A stretch of 64,000 bases of DNA, taken from the NCBI GenBank assembly GCA_900541785.1, contig UQKY01000005.1, positions 13,558-77,557 of the forward strand, given 5' to 3'. This document shows, piece by piece, positions 26,002 through 34,787 of this stretch. The stretch comes from an uncultured Collinsella sp. Its GTDB lineage: Bacteria; Actinomycetota; Coriobacteriia; Coriobacteriales; Coriobacteriaceae. The notes beneath the pieces are model-generated. The model was not told the DNA's origin. It saw only the letters and a program-made list of their open reading frames with translations, and ran no database searches. Every line of letters begins with the position of its first letter. The first letter of the stretch is position 1. The translations under genes and the position numbers were made by a program.

Positions 26002-28050
26002 TTACTCTAAATCGATGCGATACAGCCTAGAATGCCCCGATTTTTTTAATAGTGTTAACCTTGGAGTCTTATCGCCAATCGACTCGATGCCGACCCAGTC
26101 ATCAGGTCTATACGTAAAAACATGACCTCTAGATTTACAATTATCGAAATCGAGCAATAGTACATAATGGGCACCGGTTGCCTTAACGGCCTGCCTTATC
26201 TCTGAATCCGACCCAATCTTATAGAGTCCATGCCTTATGGCCCTACTGGCAATCGACTCGTTAGGGTCATTCTCGGGAGAGCTGTTTAAAGAGCGATAGT
26301 ACACCTGAATATCAGAAGACCCGTAAAGAAAAGCTGATCCGTCGTAGGGCGAATTTAAAACAACGGAATCACCCACAATCTCCTTTACCGACGATGCAAA
26401 CTCAAGCTCTTTCACATTTAATTCCTCTGGGTTGTACATGTCATAGTCTCGTTTAATCACATTCCTTGTTTTGCCAAAAACCATTTCAACGTTTAGCAAG
26501 CCCGGAATCTGAAATGAAGGATAGAAAACAGCCGTAACAAAAAGCACGACAAATATAGCGGGATAAAGTCGATTGAACGATCCGGCAGACATATGCTTGC
26601 CGTCAAGAATTCTCTTTCTTAGCCCAACGAAAACAATCGAAGAACCAAGGACCGCCAACGGAAACGCAGCAAGCGTGCACAACGTAGCTGTTCTATATGG
26701 ATCTGTATACCAAAATCCAGCAAACCACGGTTTAAATACTGCCTCTGTAGCACCTGTGGAGAAATGGATGGCTAACGCAAGAAAATAAGAAACAGGCATC
26801 CAGCGAAGCTCAACGCGCTGCAGAGTATAAAACAGTCCCACAATGACGAATAAACCAAGAACCAGATTACTGGGAGAATCCGGAGAGTACGACTGGCAGA
26901 GGAAATTGACCAACATTTGCGAAGGCGACGTATAATGACCCCAGCTAATGCTAACAACTCCTTGCATCATGGGTAAATTATATGCAACGATCCAAGCGGC
27001 AACAAAGCAAACAACTAGGCCAACCGCAGCAGAAAACGACTTGAGCGGAGTGAGATTTTTCGCAATGCAAAAGTTATACAACCTTGCAGCCGCGTATGGA
27101 AGCAGCAAAACGCCAACAGAGAAAACCCCATTAGGTTGAAGCAAAAATAGGTCGAACAACCCGAAAAGAAATAAAAAGGCCAACAAAACTCTGTTTTGGA
27201 TAGACAGGCCTTCGCCCTTAGTTAGACTCATGAATACAGAACAAACTGAGCATACAAGGCAAAAAGCGGCAAGATTTGAATATAGGACGCCGAAGGTAAG
27301 CAGCCTCCACGGGAACGCATATGCAGTAATGCAAATTAAAGCTCCCAGTGCGAGACAAGTCTTTTTTTCAGTAATGGCACTCATCAACGCAAAGCAGCTC
27401 ATTGGAAATACGAAAGCAACAAACGAGAAATTAACTGCATTGATAGCGACAGCAGCGCTAATAGAAAGAATATTGCTCACCAGTGCGCAGATTACATGCC
27501 ATGCAGCGGGGTAAAACCCAGCTCCAGTGGAACCATATCCAGGAACGGTTGGGTAAACGCTTATTCCCGCAGGAGAATAGCAGCCAGTGGCGGCAAGAGC
27601 ATGAATCTCATTGAGATGATACGAATTGTCTATCGAAACTGAAAAAAACTCAGGCGAACCGAGAACGGACACAAAGACATAGATAGCAGCAATAAACCCA
27701 ACGATCAGGTACAGGACTTGATGGAAATCAACGTCTTTAGTATTCAAATAACAAGAGCAGGACCCTACGGGCATCTGAACAGATCTCACAAGGCGCCAGA
27801 CAAAAGATGCAACGAAAACCAAAATCGGAATCGCTAGTTCAAGGCAAATGAAAACCCACACATTTACAGAGTGAAGAAATACCGAAGTAATAACACCGGT
27901 CACACAAGTAATGAAAATAGAAACGATTGGAGCAATTGCCAATTTTGGCAACCGAATACTCTTAAAAGGGGAAAGTAAAAGGTACCCAGGAAAAAACAGC
28001 AGAAAAGTAGCCACTGCAATTGCGCCAGTAAATGTAATCCAAATGCTCAT
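26002..28050 (-). CDS. Large polytopic membrane protein (DUF6541-like)
   Basis: A 682-residue membrane protein with about 12 to 14 hydrophobic segments through residue 510, then a soluble C-terminal domain of about 160 residues containing PYDGSAFLYGSSDIQVYY. The long first loop with YHLNEIHALAATGCYSP and a tyrosine-rich region recalls GT-C type glycosyltransferases, which use polyprenyl-phosphate sugars outside the membrane. I recognise it only as similar to actinobacterial DUF6541 proteins. The neighbouring DUF2304 and DPM1-like genes, which would supply such a donor, support a GT-C role. ATG 28050 follows AGGA. Confidence 0.6.
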   Translation of the reverse strand: MSIWITFTGAIAVATFLLFFPGYLLLSPFKSIRLPKLAIAPIVSIFITCVTGVITSVFLHSVNVWVFICLELAIPILVFVASFVWRLVRSVQMPVGSCSCYLNTKDVDFHQVLYLIVGFIAAIYVFVSVLGSPEFFSVSIDNSYHLNEIHALAATGCYSPAGISVYPTVPGYGSTGAGFYPAAWHVICALVSNILSISAAVAINAVNFSFVAFVFPMSCFALMSAITEKKTCLALGALICITAYAFPWRLLTFGVLYSNLAAFCLVCSVCSVFMSLTKGEGLSIQNRVLLAFLFLFGLFDLFLLQPNGVFSVGVLLLPYAAARLYNFCIAKNLTPLKSFSAAVGLVVCFVAAWIVAYNLPMMQGVVSISWGHYTSPSQMLVNFLCQSYSPDSPSNLVLGLFVIVGLFYTLQRVELRWMPVSYFLALAIHFSTGATEAVFKPWFAGFWYTDPYRTATLCTLAAFPLAVLGSSIVFVGLRKRILDGKHMSAGSFNRLYPAIFVVLFVTAVFYPSFQIPGLLNVEMVFGKTRNVIKRDYDMYNPEELNVKELEFASSVKEIVGDSVVLNSPYDGSAFLYGSSDIQVYYRSLNSSPENDPNESIASRAIRHGLYKIGSDSEIRQAVKATGAHYVLLLDFDNCKSRGHVFTYRPDDWVGIESIGDKTPRLTLLKKSGHSRLYRIDLE

Positions 28051-28078
28051 ACACAATCCTATTGCCTAAAAGAAGGTG

Positions 28079-28411
28079 CTATTTATCTAATGCAACCGCC
28101 TGAACAAGAGAATTCAAGCGTTCCTCCAACTTAGCCAAGCGCAGGGAATTGCAGAAATCGCGCACTACGAGAACAGCAATCACGTATAAAAACACTAAGT
28201 TCGAAGGCGAAACAAAACCGAAGAGAGCTGAAAAAGCGGTTGCTATTTCGGGAAAAATGCCTAAAACTACAAAACTTAAGCTAAATAATAGCCAAAACAA
28301 CGAATCCAGAGCTTGCATCTGGGACTTCTTAAGCTTTCGGGCAACAAAAATCAAAACAACAGCAGCGCTGACAATCAGCAACACGCGAAGTGATATAGAC
28401 ACAACAATCAC
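28079..28411 (-). CDS. DUF2304 small membrane protein
   Basis: A 110-residue protein with three membrane segments (residues 5-24, 38-58 and 68-88) and a short helical tail. The LDSLFWLLFSLSFVVLGIFP stretch is characteristic of DUF2304. These proteins are repeatedly found beside DPM1-like GT2 genes, as here, where the GTG start overlaps the stop of the upstream gene (GTGA). A helper or flippase subunit for the polyprenyl-phosphate-sugar synthase is likely but unproven. Confidence 0.78.
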   Translation of the reverse strand: MIVVSISLRVLLIVSAAVVLIFVARKLKKSQMQALDSLFWLLFSLSFVVLGIFPEIATAFSALFGFVSPSNLVFLYVIAVLVVRDFCNSLRLAKLEERLNSLVQAVALDK

Positions 28412-29100
28412 CTAAACCACTGAACAATAAGAAGCGTTACAAATACCCGGAGCATATATTGTATGGACTTAACCGGATTCAAGTAGCTCTCTCCACCTTG
28501 GCGTTCACGCATGGAAACCTGGACCTCGGAGACCGAATATCCTTGTTTTAAAAATAAGGCAATTGATTCTGGCTCAGGATTAAGAGTGTTGTCGTAATAA
28601 TACCTTTCGAGCACAGGGCGACTAAACAGCCTAAAGCCGGATGTGGGATCACTGATGCGATGTCCAGTCAGCGCCTTAATCAAAACAGTAATCATGCGAG
28701 AACCAACCATACGCATCGATTTATCTTTGCGAACAGTCAGAAACCTAGAACCGATAACAATGTCGGAACCAGTATTTACCGCCTTCTCAACAAGAGCTGC
28801 CAAATACTCCGGACGATGTTGCCCATCAGCATCGAACTGAATCATATAGTCGTAACCCTGATCGACGGCATATCGAGCTGCGGTCTGAAAACCAACTGTC
28901 AGACCGCAATTAATTGGCATGGTAATAACGTTACAGTTCAACGAACCACAAATTTCGCCTGTACGGTCGCGAGACCCATCATTAATAATCACGAAGTCAA
29001 ATTCAGGTGCGATAGCCCTAAGCTCAGTAACGGTATTTTTAATACACTCTTCTTCATTATATGCAGGAATTGCAATAAGAGCTTTTGTATGATTAGACAA
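28408..29100 (-). CDS. GT2 polyprenyl-phosphate sugar synthase (DPM1-like)
   Basis: A 230-residue soluble GT2 enzyme: ALIAIPAYNEEECI, FVIINDGSRDRTGEI, the metal motif QFDADGQHRPEY, and DPTSGFRLFSR. This is the dolichol-phosphate-mannose synthase subgroup, which charges a polyprenyl phosphate with one sugar. It has no membrane anchor of its own, and the overlapping DUF2304 gene may supply it. No ATG is available near the conserved start, so TTG at 29100 (GGTGGGGT just upstream) is used. It heads a three-gene unit with the DUF2304 and DUF6541-like genes. Confidence 0.85.
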   Translation of the reverse strand: MSNHTKALIAIPAYNEEECIKNTVTELRAIAPEFDFVIINDGSRDRTGEICGSLNCNVITMPINCGLTVGFQTAARYAVDQGYDYMIQFDADGQHRPEYLAALVEKAVNTGSDIVIGSRFLTVRKDKSMRMVGSRMITVLIKALTGHRISDPTSGFRLFSRPVLERYYYDNTLNPEPESIALFLKQGYSVSEVQVSMRERQGGESYLNPVKSIQYMLRVFVTLLIVQWFR

Positions 29101-29185
29101 ACCCCACCAACCTCAGTCTAGTCGAGAAGGAAAAGAAAACTACATAGCACTTTATAATAAGGCAAGAACGCTCAATTAATTAAAT

Positions 29186-30322
29186 TTATGCGCCCAACAA
29201 ATGTCCGGACGATGAATAAGTGCCGTAAGGCAACTTGTTTTTCAGCATATCTAGAATTGTTTCTGCTATCGAGTGCGCATCATTATTTGAAATTAAATGG
29301 CGATCAAGACGAATAATGTAATGGCTAGGGCAGCACTGAACCGCAATCTCTTCCATTGCCTTAGTCAGACCTAGAGGCAGCAAAGCACCGTCTAAATCAA
29401 GCGAAAGATGGTCGCTGTCAGGTCTACGAGCTGTAAATAAGCTGAGGCAAACGAGATTGATGCCGTATTCGGCACAGAAGCGAGCAAGATGAACCGAACC
29501 CATAGCATCGGCAGTCCAAACATCGCTCTCACATTCCGCACCACCACCCAAACTATCACAGCCGCTAGTTGAGCAATTGATAATTGCGCCGTACATAGAA
29601 CCGTCAATGCTTTCATAGGTTCTTGGGTCACAGATATCGAAAGCTGATTTATCCAAAAAATCATATTCTTTTAAGCTTGTCTGACATTCGACGATTGACC
29701 TAATTGCATTTCCAACCTCAGTCTCGCTTCCTACAAGCAGCGTCCTTTTAGGAGCCATAGGCACGACATCCTTTAAAAATGGATGATTTAAGTCTGCTTC
29801 AGAAATGACGGCATCACTAAGCGGGATAGGCCACTCGATACCGAGCTCGGGGTCAGCAAGATTCACGAAAGTGTAGGTCTTCTTCAGCTCGAGCGACCAG
29901 TGGGCGTCCACCAGATAGGTGTATGCAGTGCCATCCTCCAGCGCTTGGAAGGAGTTGCCCACGCCGCGCGGGACGTAGATGGCCCTAGACGGGTCGAGCG
30001 TACAGGTGAACACCTTGCCGTAGGTGGCGCTGCCCTCGCGCAGGTCCACCCAGGCGCCGAAAACCGAGCCGCGGGCCACAGAGATGAACTTGTCCCAGGG
30101 CTCCGCGTGGATGCCGCGGGTGACGCCCCTCTTCTCGTTATAGGAGATGTTGTTCTGGACGACACGGAGGTCGGGGATGCCCAGAGCGGTCATCTTGGCA
30201 CGCTGCCAGTTCTCCTTGAACCAGCCGCGTGAGTCGCCGTGGACGGCCAGGTCGACGACCTTGAGGCCCTCGATGCCGGTCTCGGTGACGGAGAGGTCCT
30301 TCTCGAATGCGATGTCTGCCAT
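29186..30322 (-). CDS. rfbC: dTDP-4-dehydrorhamnose 3,5-epimerase fused to a decayed RmlD domain
   Basis: Residues 1-190 are an RmlC cupin epimerase (VVDLAVHGDSRGWFKENW, RGIHAEPWDKF, IYVPRGVGNSFQAL) that converts dTDP-4-keto-6-deoxyglucose toward L-rhamnose. Residues 200-378 resemble dTDP-4-dehydrorhamnose reductase (RmlD) but are damaged. The middle Gly of the NAD loop is Thr (GSETEVG), the catalytic Tyr of YxxxK is Leu (LPLGLTKAMEE), and the domain is about 100 residues too short. Base composition changes from GC-rich (RmlC half) to AT-rich (RmlD half) near 29,870. ATG 30322 follows AGGAG. The reductase step probably needs another gene. Confidence 0.8.
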   Translation of the reverse strand: MADIAFEKDLSVTETGIEGLKVVDLAVHGDSRGWFKENWQRAKMTALGIPDLRVVQNNISYNEKRGVTRGIHAEPWDKFISVARGSVFGAWVDLREGSATYGKVFTCTLDPSRAIYVPRGVGNSFQALEDGTAYTYLVDAHWSLELKKTYTFVNLADPELGIEWPIPLSDAVISEADLNHPFLKDVVPMAPKRTLLVGSETEVGNAIRSIVECQTSLKEYDFLDKSAFDICDPRTYESIDGSMYGAIINCSTSGCDSLGGGAECESDVWTADAMGSVHLARFCAEYGINLVCLSLFTARRPDSDHLSLDLDGALLPLGLTKAMEEIAVQCCPSHYIIRLDRHLISNNDAHSIAETILDMLKNKLPYGTYSSSGHLLGA

Positions 30323-31430
30323 GTGGGAAAAGCTCCTATCGACGATGTTCAGGTTGCGGGCGCCCCGGGCGGGCCGCAGAATCATCCCCATGCCCTGCGG
30401 TCCGCCCGGGGCGCCCCGTAAGGGTACTCGGGCGGTCTTACTGGCCCTGCGCGCGGTAGCGGGCCTCGGTGGCCTCCTTGGCCGGGCGCCACCAGGACTC
30501 GTTGGCGACGTACCAGTCGATGGTGGCCTTGAGCCCCTCGGCGAAGTCGGTGTGGGCCGGCCTCCAGCCCAGCTCGCGCTGCAGCTTCGTGCTGTCGATG
30601 GCGTAGCGGCGGTCGTGGCCGGGGCGGTCGGCGACCCAGTCGAAGTCCTCGGGGTCCTTTCCCATCGCCTCGAGGATCATGCGGAGAACGGTGATGTTGT
30701 TCCTCTCGCCGTCGGCTCCGATGAGGTAGGTCTCCCCCATGCGGCCCTTGGTCAGGATGTCCCAGACGGCCGAGGAGTGGTCCTCGGTGTGGATCCAGTC
30801 GCGGACGTTCTCGCCCTTCCCGTAGAGCTTGGGGCGCACGCCGTCGACGATGTTGGTGATCTGCCTGGGGATGAACTTCTCAACGTGCTGGTAGGGGCCG
30901 TAGTTGTTGGAGCAGTTGGAGATCGTGGTGCGCAGGCCGTAGGTGCGGGTCCAGGCGCGCACGAGCATGTCGGAGCTCGCCTTGGTCGAGCTGTACGGGG
31001 AGCTCGGGTGGTAGGGCGTCTCCTCGGTGAACTTGGCGGGGTCGTCGAGCGCAAGGTCGCCGTAGACCTCGTCGGTGGAGACGTGGTGGTAGCGGACGCC
31101 GTATTTCCGGACGGCCTCCAGCAGGCGGAAGGTGCCCTCGACGTTGGTGCGGAGAAAGGGCTCCGGATCGGCGATGGAATTGTCGTTGTGGCTCTCGGCT
31201 GCGTAGTGCACGATCGCATCGTGCCCCGGGACGATGCGATCCAGCAGCTCGGCGTCGCAGATGTCGCCCACGACGAGCTCCACGCGGTCGGAGGGCAGCC
31301 CGGCGATGTTCTCGGGGTTGCCGGCGTAGGTCAGCTTGTCCAGGACGGTGACGTGGACGTCCGGGTGGTTGTTCACGACATAGTGCACGAAATTGCTGCC
31401 GATGAAGCCGCAGCCTCCAGTGACGATAAT
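29870..31430. other. GC-rich recombination patch inside an AT-rich locus
   Basis: Composition jumps to clearly more than 60% GC over the RmlC half of the fused gene and nearly all of rmlB. It drops back on both sides, in the RmlD half and at the rmlB start/rmlA. The sharp edges, one of them inside a reading frame, suggest replacement by homologous recombination. Boundaries are judged by eye. Confidence 0.65.
30358..30416. repeat. Very GC-rich 22-bp hairpin between rmlB and rmlC
   Basis: Arms 30358-30379 and 30395-30416 are complementary except for one G-T pair, with a 15-base loop. It follows the rmlB stop on the minus strand and precedes the rmlC ribosome site. With no U-run it is more likely an mRNA processing, stability or pausing element than a standard terminator. 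Confidence 0.6.
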
Positions 31431-31457
31431 GTTCTTAGGTTCAAATTGCTCAGGCAC
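30438..31457 (-). CDS. rfbB: dTDP-glucose 4,6-dehydratase
   Basis: An extended short-chain dehydrogenase forming dTDP-4-keto-6-deoxyglucose. It has the NAD loop TGGCGFIGSNF, HYAAESHNDNSI, the STDEVYGDL segment with the catalytic Thr-Asp-Glu, YSSTK as the Tyr/Lys pair, and SNCSNNYGPYQ. Length (339 residues) is normal. GTG 31457 is chosen because GAGAGGG lies six bases upstream; it overlaps the rmlA stop by eight bases. An ATG at 31478 lies farther inside rmlA. The gene is markedly GC-richer than rmlA. Confidence 0.92.
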   Translation of the reverse strand: MPEQFEPKNIIVTGGCGFIGSNFVHYVVNNHPDVHVTVLDKLTYAGNPENIAGLPSDRVELVVGDICDAELLDRIVPGHDAIVHYAAESHNDNSIADPEPFLRTNVEGTFRLLEAVRKYGVRYHHVSTDEVYGDLALDDPAKFTEETPYHPSSPYSSTKASSDMLVRAWTRTYGLRTTISNCSNNYGPYQHVEKFIPRQITNIVDGVRPKLYGKGENVRDWIHTEDHSSAVWDILTKGRMGETYLIGADGERNNITVLRMILEAMGKDPEDFDWVADRPGHDRRYAIDSTKLQRELGWRPAHTDFAEGLKATIDWYVANESWWRPAKEATEARYRAQGQ

Positions 31458-32346
31458 GATTGACCCTCTCGACTTCATCTGCAATTGATAAAATATACTT
31501 ACCGTAATCGGTTTTCTTCAGCTTTTCACCCAAACGGCGCAGGTGTGAGCAATCGATGAAGCCCTGCCGATAGGCAATCTCCTCTAGACATGCAACGTAA
31601 TACCCCTGACGACTCTGAACCGCCTCAACATACTCAGCAGCCTTGAGTAACCCAGTGGGAGTGCCAGTGTCAAGCCATGCCATTCCTCGGCCCATAAGTT
31701 CAACAGACAGCTCACCCCTATTAAGATAAGCACTGTTGACGCTGGTAATTTCAAGCTCTCCCCTTGCCGACGGCTTTACCTCAGCCGCAATGTCGGAAAC
31801 CTGGCCATCGTAGAAATAGAGCCCGGGTACTGCATAGTTTGATTTTGGAAATTGCGGTTTTTCCTCAATGCCAATTACTCGATTCCTAGAGTCAAATTCA
31901 ACGACGCCAAAAGCCCGCGGATCCTTGACTGGGTATCCGAATACAACTGCGCCGCCTTGTTGTTCGACACTGCATTTCGCAGAATTGATAACCTTAGAAA
32001 GCGACTGACCATGAAATAAGTTATCGCCAAGAACGAGCGCGCAAGGCTCTCCTGCCAGAAATTCGCGACCAATAACAAAAGCGTCAGCAAGGCCTCTAGG
32101 CTTCTCTTGAACAGCGTATTCGATCTCCATCCCAAGATCGGAACCATCACCTAAGAGCGTTTTATAAGAAGTCAAATCAGATGGATTTGTAATTATTAGA
32201 ACTTGCCTAATACCAGCAAGCATAAGAACAGATATTGGATAATAGATAAGTGGCTTATCGTAAATGGGCAACAGCTGTTTATTGACGGCTTTAGTAATAG
32301 GATGAAGGCGCGTGCCAGACCCTCCCGCAAGAACGATACCTTTCAT
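31450..32346 (-). CDS. rfbA: Glucose-1-phosphate thymidylyltransferase
   Basis: Makes dTDP-glucose from dTTP and glucose 1-phosphate, the first step of the dTDP-rhamnose route. Signature loops are GIVLAGGSGTRLHPIT at the N-terminus, KQLLPIYDKPLIYYP, ALVLGDNLFHG with the metal Asp, and GVVEFD. The 298 residues are a full-length RmlA. ATG 32346 follows GGGGAGTGG. It is followed with an eight-base overlap by rmlB. Unlike rmlB it is AT-rich and matches the surrounding locus. Confidence 0.93.
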   Translation of the reverse strand: MKGIVLAGGSGTRLHPITKAVNKQLLPIYDKPLIYYPISVLMLAGIRQVLIITNPSDLTSYKTLLGDGSDLGMEIEYAVQEKPRGLADAFVIGREFLAGEPCALVLGDNLFHGQSLSKVINSAKCSVEQQGGAVVFGYPVKDPRAFGVVEFDSRNRVIGIEEKPQFPKSNYAVPGLYFYDGQVSDIAAEVKPSARGELEITSVNSAYLNRGELSVELMGRGMAWLDTGTPTGLLKAAEYVEAVQSRQGYYVACLEEIAYRQGFIDCSHLRRLGEKLKKTDYGKYILSIADEVERVNRA

Positions 32347-32362
32347 TCGAACCACTCCCCAA

Positions 32363-33166
32363 TCAATTAACGTTATTCAGACGCTCGCTATTTGAATAAA
32401 CACGATTAACAAAGCGGGCAATAGGCTCAGGCCAGAGCTCACGTAAAATCAACAGCGTTTCACCCGTGCGAATATTTTCATCGAGGTTTTTAGAGGTGGC
32501 TGAATCGGCGTAAATCCTATGACCCATGAGAATTTCAGGAATGTAGCAGAAGCGCCCGTTGGTGGAAGCCAGCTTTACCCATGTCTTGTAGTCACAACTA
32601 TCGCGAAGCGTCGTATCGAACACGCCCGGTCCCAATAGCTCCTTATTTAAAGTAACCGAAGGACAGCATATGGGACATCCAAATCTGAGCACGGTCTTTT
32701 TTAAGAACACTGTACCGTTGCTAGGCAACAGGAATAGTTGATTCATAATGCGCTTGATGGCAAGCATAAAATTCGAATTAATCCGCGAGCCATTTCTAAT
32801 CTCATAGTAATCAGTGAACGAAATGGATACGTCCTTTTCTATATAACGATTAAAGCAATCAATTGTTTTCTCTAGAAATGTTGGAGAATACAAGTCATCC
32901 TGATGGGCGATGGTAACAAGCTTTGAATTAACGCTGTCGTAGCCAAAGTTCCAATCATCACCAGCGTAATGAGGTTTGGGGTTAATAACCATTTTTACGC
33001 CACACTCAGAACAAACCCCCTCAATATATGGAGATGGAGTTGATGTTGAGACAACAACATTCGAGGGCACCGTCTGGTTCTGAAGCGACCGTATTGTTTT
33101 TGTCAAAAACGGATTATCCTTATAGGCACAAACGACAAATGAGTGATCAGCCGAGCTATATGACAT
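32363..33166 (-). CDS. GT2 family glycosyltransferase
   Basis: A 267-residue GT-A enzyme: HSFVVCAYKDNPFLTKTI start, AHQDDLYSPTFLEKTI as the metal-binding motif, and an SCDYKTWVKLAS acceptor-side motif like SpsA/WcaA proteins. No membrane anchor. Donor and acceptor are unknown; a rhamnosyl or mannosyl transferase would suit the precursors made nearby. ATG 33166 is preceded by GGAG and lies one base from the stop of the upstream epimerase gene. Confidence 0.8.
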   Translation of the reverse strand: MSYSSADHSFVVCAYKDNPFLTKTIRSLQNQTVPSNVVVSTSTPSPYIEGVCSECGVKMVINPKPHYAGDDWNFGYDSVNSKLVTIAHQDDLYSPTFLEKTIDCFNRYIEKDVSISFTDYYEIRNGSRINSNFMLAIKRIMNQLFLLPSNGTVFLKKTVLRFGCPICCPSVTLNKELLGPGVFDTTLRDSCDYKTWVKLASTNGRFCYIPEILMGHRIYADSATSKNLDENIRTGETLLILRELWPEPIARFVNRVYSNSERLNNVN

Positions 33167-33167
33167 C

Positions 33168-34013
33168 TTAGGAAATCTCCAAAATTGAGTTGATCTTCGT
33201 AGCATCTCCCCAAACAGCAGGAGAGTCATAGGGGCGATCCGGATAAGCACCGTAGTCCAACCTAATATCCAAATGGTGCTCTTCAATAAAGGACTCAATC
33301 TTGTCTCCTAGGGATACTGGAACCCCAGAACAACAGTTAATTATCCCATTGATTTTATCTTGCATAACGACGGCGGCAATTTGATCTGCTAGGTCATCGA
33401 CAGAAATGAAATCATATTTATTTTTCCCCGAAGTAAACGGGAATGTCGATTCGCCAGCAGCATCAGCCCGCAGCAACTTACCGAATATAGACCTTGAGTT
33501 AATATCATCTCCGTAGATATAAAAACCTCTAATCCACTGGCAAATCACCCCTCGGTCTTTCGCATAAGAGAAAAACGCCTGCCTTAATGCGTTCTTACCG
33601 ATTCCATATAAACCCTGGGGATCGCATGGGGTATTCTCGTCAATGGCACCTTCCCAATATCCAACTTCATGCATAGTGCCCATGCCACACACATGCTCAA
33701 CACCAGAATCAATGGCGCGTTTCATAAAGGCGTAATGAAGTGGCATGTCATCCAAGTGGGACGAAGAGTTATGATCGAATCCGTTTCTCCAAGCCAAATG
33801 AAGCAAAGCATCAGGAACAATGTCAAAGAATTCGAAATTAAACTCAGGAGAGAGCACATCCCCTTCGACATAACGTACGCGAGCGTTATCGCTGAAGGCG
33901 CTGGAACAGACACGATCGACAGCAATAATATCGGCACCAAGTTGACTCAGACTGCCAATTACATGCTTACCGATATATCCATTAGCGCCTGTAACCATAA
34001 TCAATTTCGACAC
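33168..34013 (-). CDS. NAD-dependent epimerase/dehydratase (extended SDR)
   Basis: A 281-residue nucleotide-sugar SDR: MVTGANGYIGKHV NAD loop, LLHLAWRNGF, and YGIGK as the Tyr/Lys catalytic pair. The serine position reads GMGTMHEVGYW, as in reductases and epimerases of the WcaG/CDP-abequose type. The substrate cannot be read from sequence. It could provide the missing 4-keto reduction of the dTDP pathway, since the local RmlD domain is decayed, but this is speculation. GTG 34013 follows GCGAGG. It is divergent from the acyltransferase gene. Confidence 0.75.
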   Translation of the reverse strand: MSKLIMVTGANGYIGKHVIGSLSQLGADIIAVDRVCSSAFSDNARVRYVEGDVLSPEFNFEFFDIVPDALLHLAWRNGFDHNSSSHLDDMPLHYAFMKRAIDSGVEHVCGMGTMHEVGYWEGAIDENTPCDPQGLYGIGKNALRQAFFSYAKDRGVICQWIRGFYIYGDDINSRSIFGKLLRADAAGESTFPFTSGKNKYDFISVDDLADQIAAVVMQDKINGIINCCSGVPVSLGDKIESFIEEHHLDIRLDYGAYPDRPYDSPAVWGDATKINSILEIS

Positions 34014-34085
34014 TATTTGCCTCGCTCAATACTCTAAGTACAATAGATATAGACAAATTAAAGAATAGCAGAACGGAGAGCATCG

Positions 34086-34700
34086 ATGTTTATATGCGGC
34101 AATAATTACACCATTGGAGAGGTGGGAAAACTCGTCTATTCAACAATCAAAACTAGAATTTTCTTTCCTGGAGCGCGCCTAATTAGAAGTCCCTTTTATA
34201 TCCGAGGCAAAAAAAGAGTGAGCTATGGAATGGGTTTTTCAACCGGATATGGCTGTCGCTTTGAGGCAATTCCTGATTCGAAAAACGACTCTAATATAAA
34301 AATCAAGATAGGCAATAACGTCCATATCGGCGATAGAGTTCACATTGTCGCAATTGACACCGTATCTATCGGAGACAATGTGCTCCTAGCATCAAATATT
34401 TTCATTAGCGATTGTAATCATGGCAAGTACTCGGGTGATAGTCAGTCTTCGCCCGCGATACCACCAGATAAACGCGAGCTGCATGGCTCACCCGTCAATA
34501 TCGGCAATAATGTCTGGATTGGCGAAAATGTTTGCGTTTTGGCCGGCGTAACGATTGGAAACGGTGCAATAATTGGCGCGAATTCGGTAGTTACCAAAGA
34601 CGTTCCTGCTAATACCATCTGCGTAGGAGCGCCCGCTAGGGCTATCAAGCAATTCGACAGCAGCCTCAACCAGTGGAATTCAATTGCTACCTCGAATTAA
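34086..34700 (+). CDS. Hexapeptide-repeat acyltransferase (sugar O-acetyltransferase-like)
   Basis: A 204-residue left-handed beta-helix acyltransferase. From residue 70 it shows repeats such as IGNNVHIGDRVHI, IGDNVLLASNIFISDCNHG with the catalytic His, and VNIGNNVWIGENVCVLAGV. It ends in the VGAPARAIK cap typical of maltose/galactoside/WbbJ O-acetyltransferases. It probably acetylates a sugar of the surface glycan with acetyl-CoA. GGAGAG precedes the ATG. It is the only rightward gene between 21 and 45 kb. Confidence 0.85.
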   Translation: MFICGNNYTIGEVGKLVYSTIKTRIFFPGARLIRSPFYIRGKKRVSYGMGFSTGYGCRFEAIPDSKNDSNIKIKIGNNVHIGDRVHIVAIDTVSIGDNVLLASNIFISDCNHGKYSGDSQSSPAIPPDKRELHGSPVNIGNNVWIGENVCVLAGVTIGNGAIIGANSVVTKDVPANTICVGAPARAIKQFDSSLNQWNSIATSN

Positions 34701-34714
34701 AACATGTGAACACG

Positions 34715-34757
34715 GATAGGAGTGTGGGGCTTAACACTGAAGCCCCACACTCCTATC
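34715..34757. terminator. Bidirectional terminator after the acyltransferase and phosphohexomutase genes
   Basis: A perfect 18-bp stem (34715-34732 with 34740-34757, seven-base loop) lies between two convergent genes. Confidence 0.8.
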
Positions 34758-34787
34758 AAACGCCATCAGAATAAGAGATTTTAAGAA

